From positions 1 through 12,243 of the forward strand of contig CAZCBN010000100.1 of NCBI GenBank assembly GCA_964496975.1: a DNA stretch of 12,243 nt, written 5' to 3'. Below the pieces are notes generated by a model. It was not told the origin of the DNA, searched no databases, and saw only the letters and a list, made by a program, of their open reading frames with translations. Positions 6,367 to 12,243 of this stretch are shown here, one piece after another. The position numbers were made by a program, and so were the translations under genes. The first letter of the stretch is position 1; every line of letters begins with the position of its first letter. This DNA is from CAZCBN01 sp964496975 (GTDB lineage: Bacteria; Planctomycetota; Phycisphaerae; Phycisphaerales; UBA1924).

Positions 6367-7497
6367 TCAGCGGTTCGCCGCGGGGGTGTAGCGCACGTCG
6401 TGCGGGCCGATGTACGCCGCGCCGGGGCGGAAGAGGCGGTTGTCGGCGAGCTGCTCCAGGATGTGCCCGCTCCAGCCGGCGATGCGGCTCATGGCGAACA
6501 TGGGCGTGAACAGGTCGAGCGCCAGGCCGATGCAGTGGTACGTGGTCGCCGAGTAGAAGTCGACGTTGGGGTAGATGCCCTTCGCCCCGAGCTCGCGCGC
6601 CATGATCTGCTCGATCTTGCTGCTCTTGGCGTACAGCGCGTCGTTGCCCGTGTCCTTCGCGAGCTGCGCCGCCAGCTTCTGGATGTCCGTCGCCCGCGGG
6701 TCCTTGGTCTTGTACACGCGGTGGCCGAAGCCCATGATCCGGTCCTTGGCCTGGATCTTGCCCATGATGTACGGCTCGACGTCGTCCAGCGTCGGGATCT
6801 CGTTGAGCATGTGCATCACCTCCTCGTTCGCCCCGCCGTGCAGCGGGCCGCGGAGGCTGCCGATCGCCCCGGTGATCGCCGAGTAGATGTCGCTCAGCGT
6901 CGAGATGATCACCCGCGCCGCGAACGTGCTGTTGTTCAGCCCGTGGTCCGCGTGCAGGATCATGCAGATGTCAAACGCCCGCGCCATCGTCGGCGTGGGC
7001 CGCACGCCGTTCAGCATGTACAGGAAGTTCTCGGCGAACCCCAGGTTCTTGTCCGGCTCGATGATCTCAAGCCCGCGCCGGTAGCGGTCAAAGATCGCGA
7101 TGATCGTCGGCGCACGGCCCAGAATGTTCAGCGCCTTCTGCCGCATGCTCGGGATGTCGTTCGCGTTCGGGTCGCGGTCGTGCAGCGACAGCGCCGACAC
7201 CATCGTCCGCAGCACGTGCATCGGCTCCGCGTTCATCGGCAGCGCGAGCAGGCGGTTCGTCATCCCCGCCGGCAGCGGGTAGCAGTTCCGCAGGTCGCGG
7301 CTGAACTGCTCCAGCTCCGCCTTCTTCGGCAGCCGGCGGTTCCACAGCAGGAACACCGTCTCCTCGAACGTGCTGTTCGCGCTCAGCTCCCCGATCGGGA
7401 TGCCCACGTACTCCAGGACGCCCTTGTTCCCGTCAATAAAGGACATCTCGGTCTCGGCGGCGGTGATCCCCTCAAGACCCTTGCTGAAGTCGGCCAT
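6367..7497 (-). CDS. gltA: Citrate synthase
   Basis: A 376-residue citrate synthase, which condenses acetyl-CoA and oxaloacetate to citrate at TCA-cycle entry in the cytoplasm. The catalytic triad is intact: H220 in GPLHGGANEEV, H259 in MGFGHRVYKTKDPRA and D313 in YPNVDFYSA. LHADHGLNNSTFAARV (181-196) and the substrate-binding RIAGWSGHILEQ (338-349) are also present. The length and lack of the extra N-terminal domain fit the short, dimeric form found in many non-enteric bacteria; a 2-methylcitrate synthase shares these motifs and cannot be fully excluded. The start at 7497 has CCGGAG nine bases upstream and the family N-terminus MADFSKGLEGI; the open frame to 7593 is not credible as coding. 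It is divergent from the rhomboid gene and followed after 37 bases by the GT10 gene with no terminator between. Confidence 0.97.
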   Translation of the reverse strand: MADFSKGLEGITAAETEMSFIDGNKGVLEYVGIPIGELSANSTFEETVFLLWNRRLPKKAELEQFSRDLRNCYPLPAGMTNRLLALPMNAEPMHVLRTMVSALSLHDRDPNANDIPSMRQKALNILGRAPTIIAIFDRYRRGLEIIEPDKNLGFAENFLYMLNGVRPTPTMARAFDICMILHADHGLNNSTFAARVIISTLSDIYSAITGAIGSLRGPLHGGANEEVMHMLNEIPTLDDVEPYIMGKIQAKDRIMGFGHRVYKTKDPRATDIQKLAAQLAKDTGNDALYAKSSKIEQIMARELGAKGIYPNVDFYSATTYHCIGLALDLFTPMFAMSRIAGWSGHILEQLADNRLFRPGAAYIGPHDVRYTPAANR

Positions 7498-7506
7498 CGC
7501 GTCGAT

Positions 7507-7512
7507 CTCCGG
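7507..7512 (-). promoter_or_regulatory. Shine-Dalgarno of citrate synthase
   Basis: CCGGAG on the minus strand, nine bases before the ATG at 7497. It supports this start over the longer in-frame GTG at 7593. Confidence 0.65.
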
Positions 7513-7595
7513 CCATCGGCCCGCCGTTCCCCGGCCGCCGCGGCGCTCGCTGCAATCCCCCCCGCCGCCGCACCGGCGACATCGGGTCTGCACGC

Positions 7596-7601
7596 ACTAT
7601 A
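7596..7601 (-). promoter_or_regulatory. Possible -10 element upstream of citrate synthase
   Basis: TATAGT on the minus strand matches the sigma-70 -10 consensus at five of six positions and stands out in very GC-rich DNA about 100 bases upstream of the citrate synthase start. There is no good TTGACA-like hexamer 16-18 bases upstream, so this is tentative. The same AT-rich patch could serve the divergent rhomboid gene. Confidence 0.35.
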
Positions 7602-7686
7602 TCTCTCGACCGTTTCCTTCGCCCCCTCCATCCGCCCGCCGTTTCACCGCCAGAATCGGCTGTCCCTCCGCGGTACCCTCTCCGCT

Positions 7687-9048
7687 GTGATCCCCCTTGG
7701 CACCGACAGACCGCTCAGGCGAACCGCCGTCGTCACCCCCGCCCTGATCGGCCTCACCGTCGCCGCATGGGCCGCCGAGCGGTTCCTCGCCTGGAACGAC
7801 CCCCTCGCCGCCGAGCGGCTCGGCGAAACCCTCGCCGTCGTCGGGGGCGAGGGCTTCCGCCCTTGGCAGCCCCTCACCTACGCCTTTCTGCACGCCGACG
7901 TCTGGCACCTCCTCGGCAACATGCTCTTCCTGTGGGTCTTCGGCCGCGCGGTGGAAGACCGATTCGGCCGCCCCGGGTTTCTTGCGCTCTATGTCTTCGG
8001 CGCCATCGTCTCCGGCCTGGCCCACGCGGTCTTCGAGCGCGACCTCCTCGCCACCGCCATCTGGCGAGACAGCCTCGGCAACATCGTCCCACCCCCGGCG
8101 GACGAGCCCGGCGCCACCGACAAGATCTACACCTACCGCGCCGCCATCGGCGCCTCCGGCGCCGTCTCCGCCGTCAGCGGGGCCTTCTTCGTCCTCTTCC
8201 CCTTCACGCGCATCAAGGTCCTCGGCTGGATGCTCATGGGGGTGTGGTGGGCCCCCGCGTGGTGGTTCATCGGCATCAGCATCGCCTGGAACCTCCTCGC
8301 CCAGGCCGGCGGCCTGAGCCCCGGCGTCGCCCTCATCGCCCACCTCGGCGGCTACGCCCTCGGCATCGGCCTGAGCGTCGCGCTCCTCTGGGCCAAGGTC
8401 TTCCCGCGAGAGCCCTACGACCTCTTCACCATCGCCCGTCAGGCCAAACGCCGCGCCGACTTCCGCGCCATCGCCCAGTCCCAGCGGCTGGAACGCACCC
8501 GCCCGGCCCGGGCCGCCGCCAGCACCGCCGCCTCACGCGGCGCCGCCGCCCGGTCCGAGCAGCTCGCGGCCCGCCGCGCCGCCGTCACCGAGGCCCTCGG
8601 CCGCGGCGACATGCCGCAGGCCCTCGCCGCCTACCGCCATCTGCTCGACGCCTATCCAGATGACCGCGCCGCCGCCACGCTGCACCGCGACGCGCTCTAC
8701 CGCCTCGCGACCCACGCTACGACCCAAGCCACGACCCAAGTCACGACGCAGGCATCGACCGCACCAGACCCAGCCTCCGCCGCCCTCGCCGCCGACGCGT
8801 GGTCACGCTTCATCGAGGCGTACCCCGCCGACCGCGAGACCCCGCAGGTGCAACTGCTGCTCGCCCGGCTCTACCTGCGGGACCTCGCCCGCCCGGCCGA
8901 CGCCGCGCTGCTCCTCCGCCGCTGCATCGACTCCGCGCGCAACACAGACCCGCGCGACACAGACCTGCGCGACATCGCCGAGGCCATGCTCGCGGAGCTT
9001 CCCCCGGGCCTCGCGTCGCCGCCCCCCGCCGCCCCGGCCGCATCCTGA
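7687..9048 (+). CDS. Rhomboid intramembrane serine protease with TPR-like C-terminal extension
   Basis: A 453-residue protein. Residues 1-240 are a rhomboid domain: TM1 about 14-32; the loop segment FRPWQPLTYAFLHADVWHLLGNMLFLWVFG (57-86) with H69, H74 and N78; the catalytic serine S157 in GASGAVSAVSGAFF; and the catalytic histidine H219 in ALIAHLGGYALGIGLS. The GxSG/H dyad is intact, so it is probably an active intramembrane protease. Residues 119-150 are a long hydrophilic insertion before the GASG helix. The cytoplasmic tail (about 245-453) is alanine-rich, with two TPR-like helical stretches (298-325, EALGRGDMPQALAAYRHLLD; 368-418) separated by a Thr/Gln repeat (342-356). Start: GTG at 7687, chosen because the rhomboid domain begins just after it; no clear ribosome site. 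The frame is open far upstream, but that part overlaps citrate synthase on the other strand and is not coding. Substrates are unknown. Confidence 0.92.
   Translation: MIPLGTDRPLRRTAVVTPALIGLTVAAWAAERFLAWNDPLAAERLGETLAVVGGEGFRPWQPLTYAFLHADVWHLLGNMLFLWVFGRAVEDRFGRPGFLALYVFGAIVSGLAHAVFERDLLATAIWRDSLGNIVPPPADEPGATDKIYTYRAAIGASGAVSAVSGAFFVLFPFTRIKVLGWMLMGVWWAPAWWFIGISIAWNLLAQAGGLSPGVALIAHLGGYALGIGLSVALLWAKVFPREPYDLFTIARQAKRRADFRAIAQSQRLERTRPARAAASTAASRGAAARSEQLAARRAAVTEALGRGDMPQALAAYRHLLDAYPDDRAAATLHRDALYRLATHATTQATTQVTTQASTAPDPASAALAADAWSRFIEAYPADRETPQVQLLLARLYLRDLARPADAALLLRRCIDSARNTDPRDTDLRDIAEAMLAELPPGLASPPPAAPAAS
8707..8754. repeat. 12-bp in-frame tandem repeat (four units) in the rhomboid tail
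   Basis: Units GCGACCCACGCT, ACGACCCAAGCC, ACGACCCAAGTC and ACGACGCAGGCA follow head to tail. They encode a Thr-Thr-Gln-Ala-type spacer (about residues 341-356) between the two TPR-like parts. The period of 12 keeps the reading frame. Confidence 0.85.
8942..8971. repeat. 15-bp in-frame tandem duplication in the rhomboid tail
   Basis: ACACAGACCCGCGCG (8942-8956) and ACACAGACCTGCGCG (8957-8971) differ at one base and encode NTDPR/DTDLR near the protein C-terminus. It is a second frame-keeping micro-repeat in the same gene. Confidence 0.8.
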
Positions 9049-9123
9049 ATCAAGCGTGCTCACGCGCGAGAGCGTCCGCGCGGCCCCCCGCGCCCGCCCG
9101 CCCCGGGCCCCGGCCTCCTCGCG

Positions 9124-9777
9124 TCAGCCCCCGCCCCCGCCCTTCCCGCCCAGCCCCTGCGGCAGGTCAAACCGCTCCCGCGTCCGCGTGTACCCCTGCC
9201 CGCCCATCCGGCCCACCGCGTCCAGCCGGTCGGCGTCCACGTGGTACCGCTCGTTCACCAGGCCCTCGGCCGTCCACACCCACAGCACGCGGCCGATCAC
9301 CACGTTCCCCCCCCCGGGCTGCCCCGGGGCCGTCCGCACCACCTGCACCGTCTCGCACTCGTAGCTGATCGGGGCCTCGGCGCACCGCGGCGCCCGCACC
9401 TTGCGCGACGGTGCCGGCGTCACCCCCGCCAGCGCAAACTCGCTCTCCCCGTACGGCAACGCCTCCGCCGTCAGCGCCATCGCCTTCGCCACCGCGTCCG
9501 AGACGATGTTCACGACAAACTCGCCCGTGCCCCCCTCGCTCCGCGGCTTGGCGTTGCGAAGGCTGTCCTTCTCGCTGCCGTCGGGCCGGTTCGCCGGGCA
9601 GAAGAGGAGCATCATCGGCGCCGCCCCGATCGCGTTGAAGAACGAGAACGGCGCCAGATTCGGCCGCCCCTCCGCGTCGCACGTCGAGACCCACGCGATG
9701 GGCCGCGGCACGATGCCGCCGATCAGCAGCTTGAACCGGTCGGGCGTCGCCAGGCTCGCGGGGTCGTGCTCGGTCAT
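9124..9777 (-). CDS. Flavin reductase-like (FMN-binding split-barrel) domain protein
   Basis: A 217-residue protein of the flavin reductase-like family, which binds FMN in a dimeric split-barrel and often reduces flavin with NAD(P)H for partner oxygenases. Family signatures visible are: GGIVPRPIAWVSTCDAEGRPN (20-40) followed by LAPFSFFNAIGAAPMMLLF (41-59), and GEFVVNIVSDAVAKAM (85-100). AEAPISYECETVQVV (133-147), VVIGRVLWV (159-167) and the C-terminal LDAVGRMGGQGYTRTRERFDLP (185-206) complete the match. The family has many members whose substrate and partner are unknown, and nothing beside this gene identifies a partner. The tail ends in a glycine run. Start: ATG at 9777, weak ribosome site (GGGGCG). 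A strong intrinsic terminator on the same strand lies 100 bases upstream of the start, so the gene either has its own promoter in that short GC-rich gap or is controlled by read-through. Confidence 0.93.
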   Translation of the reverse strand: MTEHDPASLATPDRFKLLIGGIVPRPIAWVSTCDAEGRPNLAPFSFFNAIGAAPMMLLFCPANRPDGSEKDSLRNAKPRSEGGTGEFVVNIVSDAVAKAMALTAEALPYGESEFALAGVTPAPSRKVRAPRCAEAPISYECETVQVVRTAPGQPGGGNVVIGRVLWVWTAEGLVNERYHVDADRLDAVGRMGGQGYTRTRERFDLPQGLGGKGGGGG

Positions 9778-9876
9778 CGCCCCGACTCTACCCAACGCCG
9801 CCCAACCCCGCGACGCACCGGCCCGCCCCGCCCGCCCCGTGCCGCACCGCCCCGGCTCGCTCGCCCGCACCCCCCC

Positions 9877-9920
9877 AAAAAAAACAGCCGCACGGGGCTC
9901 GCCACAAGACCCCGTGCGGC
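9877..9920 (-). terminator. Strong leftward intrinsic terminator upstream of the flavin reductase gene
   Basis: A perfect 11-bp stem (GCCGCACGGGG at 9887-9897 with CCCCGTGCGGC at 9910-9920) and a 12-base loop. On the minus strand it is followed after two bases by eight T residues (A-run 9877-9884). It ends transcription coming from the right on the minus strand. No protein gene on that strand precedes it before the aminotransferase beyond 11653, so it points to a non-coding transcript or to a leader of the flavin reductase gene, whose ATG is 100 bases downstream. Confidence 0.88.
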
Positions 9921-10065
9921 CGTCATGTTCAACCTTGCCCGGCCCGCCGCCCACCACCGCGGCTTGCCTGTCTTCCCAAGCTCTCCCGGTTTCACAGTCT
10001 CAAGCGCCCGGGATGGCCGTCCCCCCCCGAAAATCCGCCCTGCGACGTCCCCAAAGAGACGCCAC
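9877..10065 (-). ncRNA. Candidate structured RNA 2 (stand-alone sRNA or leader/attenuator)
   Basis: Read on the minus strand, three structures follow each other. (1) A 10-bp hairpin (10042-10051/10056-10065) with a UUUG loop contains three G.U pairs; on the plus strand those three would be A.C mismatches. (2) A long interrupted stem pairs 9953-9961 with 10009-10017 (8 of 9), 9962-9966 with 10001-10005 and 9968-9971 with 9994-9997, closing a 22-base loop. Two further G.U pairs there are again A.C on the plus strand. (3) The terminator at 9877-9920 follows. All five strand-informative pairs favour the minus strand. The 5' end is not defined; GTAGATAAC just upstream (10071-10079) is the only AT-rich candidate promoter element and is weak. 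I recognised no known RNA family. Position upstream of the flavin reductase allows a regulatory leader, but no antiterminator pairing was visible. Confidence 0.5.
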
Positions 10066-10478
10066 CCTCAGTTATCTACGAAGCCCGCCGTCTCGGGAGG
10101 CCCCGCCGCCCCGAAGCGCCATCCACGCCGGCGCGTCACGCGCGGCCGCCCCGGTCCCACCCAACCCGCCGACATACCGCCCCCCCGATCCGCGAATCCC
10201 ACAGCCGTGGTTCCGACGCACACCGACTCGGGTGGGTTGCGAAAGACACCCGGTCTGGACCTCCCCCTCGTTCTCCGGCCCCCTCGCCGGACCCCGGCAT
10301 CCGCCGTTGCAACACCAGCCTTTTCACCAGCCGCGCGTGAGCGCGGCCCACGTCAATCGCTTCGGAGGCGAACGGAGCGGGCAGCCTCCCCTCCGATCGT
10401 GTTTCGCGTCAGGAGCACGCGCCCACAGACAAGAGCGACAACCACCTCGCAAAGGGCCGACGCGGATCGCCGGGCGGC

Positions 10479-10518
10479 AAAAAGAAAAATGGCCGAACAG
10501 CGGGGCTGCTGTCCGGCC
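10479..10518 (-). terminator. Leftward intrinsic terminator of candidate RNA 1
   Basis: An 11-bp stem (10491-10501 with 10508-10518) and a 6-base loop. One pair is U.G on the minus strand and A.C on the plus strand. On the minus strand it is followed by ATTTTTCTTTTT (10490-10479). There is no T-rich tract on the plus-strand side, so direction is clear. No recognisable minus-strand gene lies immediately upstream. Confidence 0.85.
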
Positions 10519-10635
10519 TGGTTCCCTGGCGATCGAACGGCACGCGGCCTTGGCTCGGCTGGTTCTGGGGGGACCAGACCGAGCGAATGCCCGAAAGCAT
10601 CCGCAACGCATGCCGGCTGGGGACGATCGCCGGGG
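10479..10635 (-). ncRNA. Candidate structured RNA 1 with closing stem, two enclosed hairpins and its own terminator
   Basis: Minus-strand order is as follows. P1 pairs 10624-10635 with 10524-10535 (GGCGATCG perfect, one mismatch, then three pairs). After an asymmetric internal loop, P2 pairs 10607-10615 with 10538-10546 (nine pairs, one G.U). P2 encloses P3 (10583-10590/10597-10604, eight pairs, one G.U, 6-base loop) and P4 (10553-10565/10571-10584, 12-13 pairs with one bulge; its two outermost pairs compete with P3). Five bases after P1 the terminator hairpin and U-tract end the transcript. Wobbles alone do not settle the strand (three favour minus, two favour plus); the U-tract does. Perfect hairpins at 10657-10670 and 10684-10705 may extend the RNA at its 5' end to about 230 bases. 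I found no RNase P, tmRNA or SRP signature. Function is unknown. Confidence 0.55.
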
Positions 10636-10795
10636 CTGTGGGCTCACCAAACTCGTCGGGACGCATCCCGCCGTCGCACGCGAAGCGAGCGTCACGGCGC
10701 TCGCTCACGCCGCTCTCGCAAAAATTTTCGTTCCTACGCTCCCGCCGCGTGCGCCCACCACCGGCCCCTCTCGCGCCGCCTTCCACGTGAGATCC

Positions 10796-11656
10796 ATGAG
10801 CACCGACGAGACACACGGCGCGTCCGACGATCACCAGACCGCCCCGTTGTCGTGGGCCGCGCTGCTCGCGCAGTGCACGGAGCTCGCGCAGGCCGCCGTC
10901 GCCCTTCCGCCGGGCGACCCCGTCGAGACCACCCGGTGGCAACAGGCCGTGCCGGCGATCATCGAGTTGCACGCCCTGACGCACGCGCTGACGGAGATCG
11001 ACCGCATCGCCGACGTGGACCGACCGGGCACGCTCGACCGGGCCGAGCTGCTCTGCCGGTCCGCCGCGTCGGCCCTGCACCGACTTTGGCAGGGCGACCC
11101 GCTGCCGTCCAGCGTCGCCGAGCTGATCGACGACGCGCGGGTCGCCTTCGAGGCGGCCGCCAACGCGGGCGTGGAATGGGTCGTCCGCGCCGACCGCCTG
11201 ATCGCGGGCCACCCCGGGGAACTGCTGGCCCTCTTGGAGCGGGAGGGCTTTGCCGGCGAGCTGTTCGTGCCGACGCCGGGCGTGCCGATCTTCCGCGGCG
11301 CACCGGCGGCCTTCGCGCGCGCGCCCGGCGGCGCCCCGCCATCCGAGGCCGTGCTGCGTCACATCGGCCAGTTTTTGGGCCAGTTCGGCAAGTCCGCCGA
11401 CCGCCTGGTGGGCGAGCCCGAGCGGATCGCCCTGCCGCGGCAGGTCTACCGCCAGTTCGACTTCGCAAAGGGCGGCCCGGTGCGCGACATCGTGGTCCCG
11501 ATGAACGAGCCGCTGCCGCCGGGCCAGCCGCTGCTGGTGCTGGCCGTGGAGGCCGGCGCATCGCAGCCCGTCCCGCTGCCACCGACGAGGCCCATTCAGG
11601 TGCCCCCGTTGCCGGTGGTCATCGGGGTCGATGACGACGAACCGGCCGACGCCTAA
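10796..11656 (+). CDS. Uncharacterised soluble protein
   Basis: A 286-residue protein that I do not recognise. There is no signal peptide or membrane segment. Residues 1-15 are acidic and likely disordered; about 18-150 are probably helical and alanine/leucine-rich (SWAALLAQCTELAQAA; AIIELHALTHALTEIDRIADVD; VAELIDDARVAFEAAANAGVEWVVRADRLI). A mixed segment follows (151-255; AVLRHIGQFLGQFGKSADRLV, LPRQVYRQFDFAKGG). A proline-rich stretch (258-273) leads to an acidic tail DDDEPADA. Codon use is like that of its neighbours, and coding pressure is suggested by the strong third-position GC and coherent amphipathic pattern. ATG at 10796 is used; an in-frame GTG at 10787 is an alternative. Its stop overlaps that of the convergent aminotransferase gene. 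No function is proposed. Confidence 0.78.
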   Translation: MSTDETHGASDDHQTAPLSWAALLAQCTELAQAAVALPPGDPVETTRWQQAVPAIIELHALTHALTEIDRIADVDRPGTLDRAELLCRSAASALHRLWQGDPLPSSVAELIDDARVAFEAAANAGVEWVVRADRLIAGHPGELLALLEREGFAGELFVPTPGVPIFRGAPAAFARAPGGAPPSEAVLRHIGQFLGQFGKSADRLVGEPERIALPRQVYRQFDFAKGGPVRDIVVPMNEPLPPGQPLLVLAVEAGASQPVPLPPTRPIQVPPLPVVIGVDDDEPADA

Positions 11657-12243
11657 CCGCCCGTGGGCGCGCCCGCAAACCGCGCCAGTCGTTCCGCCGC
11701 GGCGGTGATGGTCTCGGCGCGCTTGCAGAACGCGATGCGCAGCAGGTGGCGGCCGCGTGGCTTGTGCGCGTAGAACGCGGTGGGGGGGATGGTCGCCACG
11801 CCGGCCTGGTCGATCAGGCGGTGGCAGAGCGCGACGTCGTCGGGCTCGGCGAAGCCCAGGCGCGCGCTCAGGTCGCGGTGGTCGGCCAGGATGAAGTAGC
11901 CCCCCGCGGGCATCGCGAAGCGCAGGCCCAGCGGGCGGAGGGCACTCGCCAGCAGGCCCCGCGCGTGGGCCAGGCGGGGCACCAGCTCGCGCGCGTACTC
12001 GTCGGTCCGCGGCACGGCCTCGGCGGCGGCGTGTTGCAGGGGCGTTGCTACGGCGAAGTTCACAAACTGGTGCGCCCCGCGCACGCCCGCCGTCAGGTCG
12101 GCCGGCGCGATGGCCCAGCCGATCTTCCACCCCGTCATGCTGAAGGTCTTGCCGAACGAGCCGAGCGTCACCACGCGCCCGCTCGCGGCGGGCAGCGTGG
12201 CGATCGGCGTGTGCGTGCCCTCGTAGACCAGGTGGTCGTACAC
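11653..12243 (-). CDS. Class I/II PLP-dependent aminotransferase, C-terminal part (cut by window edge)
   Basis: The C-terminal 196 residues of a fold-type I aminotransferase; the start lies beyond the right edge. The pyridoxal-phosphate lysine is in SFGKTFSMTGWKIGWAIAP (K32 of the visible part). The preceding VYDHLVYEGTHTPIATLP, then AHQFVNFAVATPLQHAAAEA and the C-terminal GVATIPPTAFYAHK...LLRIAFCKRAETI match kynurenine/methionine (YbdL-type) aminotransferases. Such enzymes transfer amino groups from methionine, glutamine or aromatic amino acids to 2-oxo acids. The exact substrate cannot be told without the N-terminal half. Its TAG stop overlaps the TAA of the convergent upstream gene. Confidence 0.94.
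   Translation of the reverse strand: MYDHLVYEGTHTPIATLPAASGRVVTLGSFGKTFSMTGWKIGWAIAPADLTAGVRGAHQFVNFAVATPLQHAAAEAVPRTDEYARELVPRLAHARGLLASALRPLGLRFAMPAGGYFILADHRDLSARLGFAEPDDVALCHRLIDQAGVATIPPTAFYAHKPRGRHLLRIAFCKRAETITAAAERLARFAGAPTGG

Larger units (their letters stand above)
9778..10795. other. One-kilobase region without a credible gene, rich in RNA-like structure
   Basis: The frames open through this stretch are arginine/proline/serine-rich and resemble no protein family. What it does hold is two minus-strand intrinsic terminators (9877-9920, 10479-10518), each preceded on the same strand by nested stems, listed separately as candidate RNAs. Further perfect stems occur at 10327-10365 (GCCGCGC/GCGCGGC and TCGGAGG, the latter pairing with CCTCCGA at about 10393-10399), 10657-10670 (CGGGA/TCCCG) and 10684-10705 (AGCGAGCG/CGCTCGCT). 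An AT-rich patch AAAAATTTTCG near 10720-10730 stands out and may be promoter DNA for either direction. Confidence 0.65.

Noticed and set aside
5680..7686. Long in-frame extension upstream of the rhomboid gene
   Set aside because: It is antisense to citrate synthase and GT10, and the translated sequence is Arg/His/Val-rich without family resemblance; the rhomboid domain begins just after the GTG at 7687.
9877..10720. RNase P RNA, tmRNA or SRP RNA
   Set aside because: I looked on both strands for GAGGAAAGUCC and ACAGAA-type RNase P boxes, a tRNA-like end with a tag reading frame, and the GGAAGGAAGCAGCC SRP core. None is present.
10409..12130. 573-codon minus-strand open frame reaching into the gene-free region
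   Set aside because: Most of it is antisense to the unknown gene or out of frame with the aminotransferase. Its last part overlaps the candidate RNA and terminator, and shows no domain.
1..12243. tRNA genes, insertion sequences, prophage or defence-system genes
   Set aside because: No TPsiC-loop-like GGTTCRA block with acceptor pairing, no transposase or integrase motif and no terminal inverted repeats with target duplication were seen.

Overview
This is a very GC-rich, gene-dense bacterial chromosomal window. Its gene set (membrane pyrophosphatase, bS21, a short-form citrate synthase, FkbM methyltransferase and glycosyltransferases) and its intergenic repeats recall Planctomycetota, probably Phycisphaerae. 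That placement is my inference from family resemblance and repeat style, not from a marker-gene tree.

Layout, left to right. At 1-677 (minus) is the N-terminal 225 residues of a membrane pyrophosphatase (hppA), cut by the window edge. At 678-1253 is a gene-free stretch with a leftward intrinsic terminator and a compound repeat. At 1254-1448 (minus) is rpsU. At 1723-2652 and 2667-3143 (plus) is a two-gene unit: a NYN/PIN-like nuclease protein and a small DUF3568-like lipoprotein. At 3148-6329 is a glycan-modification cluster: a membrane-anchored FkbM methyltransferase (minus), a divergent GT2 glycosyltransferase (plus), and a convergent GT10 fucosyltransferase-like enzyme (minus). At 6367-7497 (minus) is citrate synthase. 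At 7687-9048 (plus) is a rhomboid protease with a TPR-like C-terminal tail. At 9124-9777 (minus) is a flavin reductase-like split-barrel protein. At 9778-10795 is about 1 kb without a credible gene. At 10796-11656 (plus) is an unrecognised protein, and at 11653-12243 (minus) the C-terminal part of a class I aminotransferase, cut by the right edge.

The most interesting part is the gene-free kilobase at 9778-10795. It carries two textbook intrinsic terminators, both oriented leftward (minus strand) and neither preceded by a recognisable gene. Directly upstream of each on the same strand are nested, long-range base-paired stems. I read these as two candidate structured non-coding RNAs. The one at about 10479-10635 has a closing stem, a second stem and two enclosed hairpins before its terminator. 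The one at about 9877-10065 has all five of its strand-informative pairs favouring the minus strand. I checked them against the signature motifs I know for RNase P RNA, tmRNA and SRP RNA and found no match. I do not know their function.

The second theme is repeats. An 11-unit octamer tandem flanked by two identical 30-bp hairpin-containing copies lies at 999-1138. Short in-frame tandem repeats sit inside the GT10 gene and the rhomboid gene. No tRNA, rRNA, CRISPR, transposase or phage gene was seen. Most genes are ordinary housekeeping or envelope genes.
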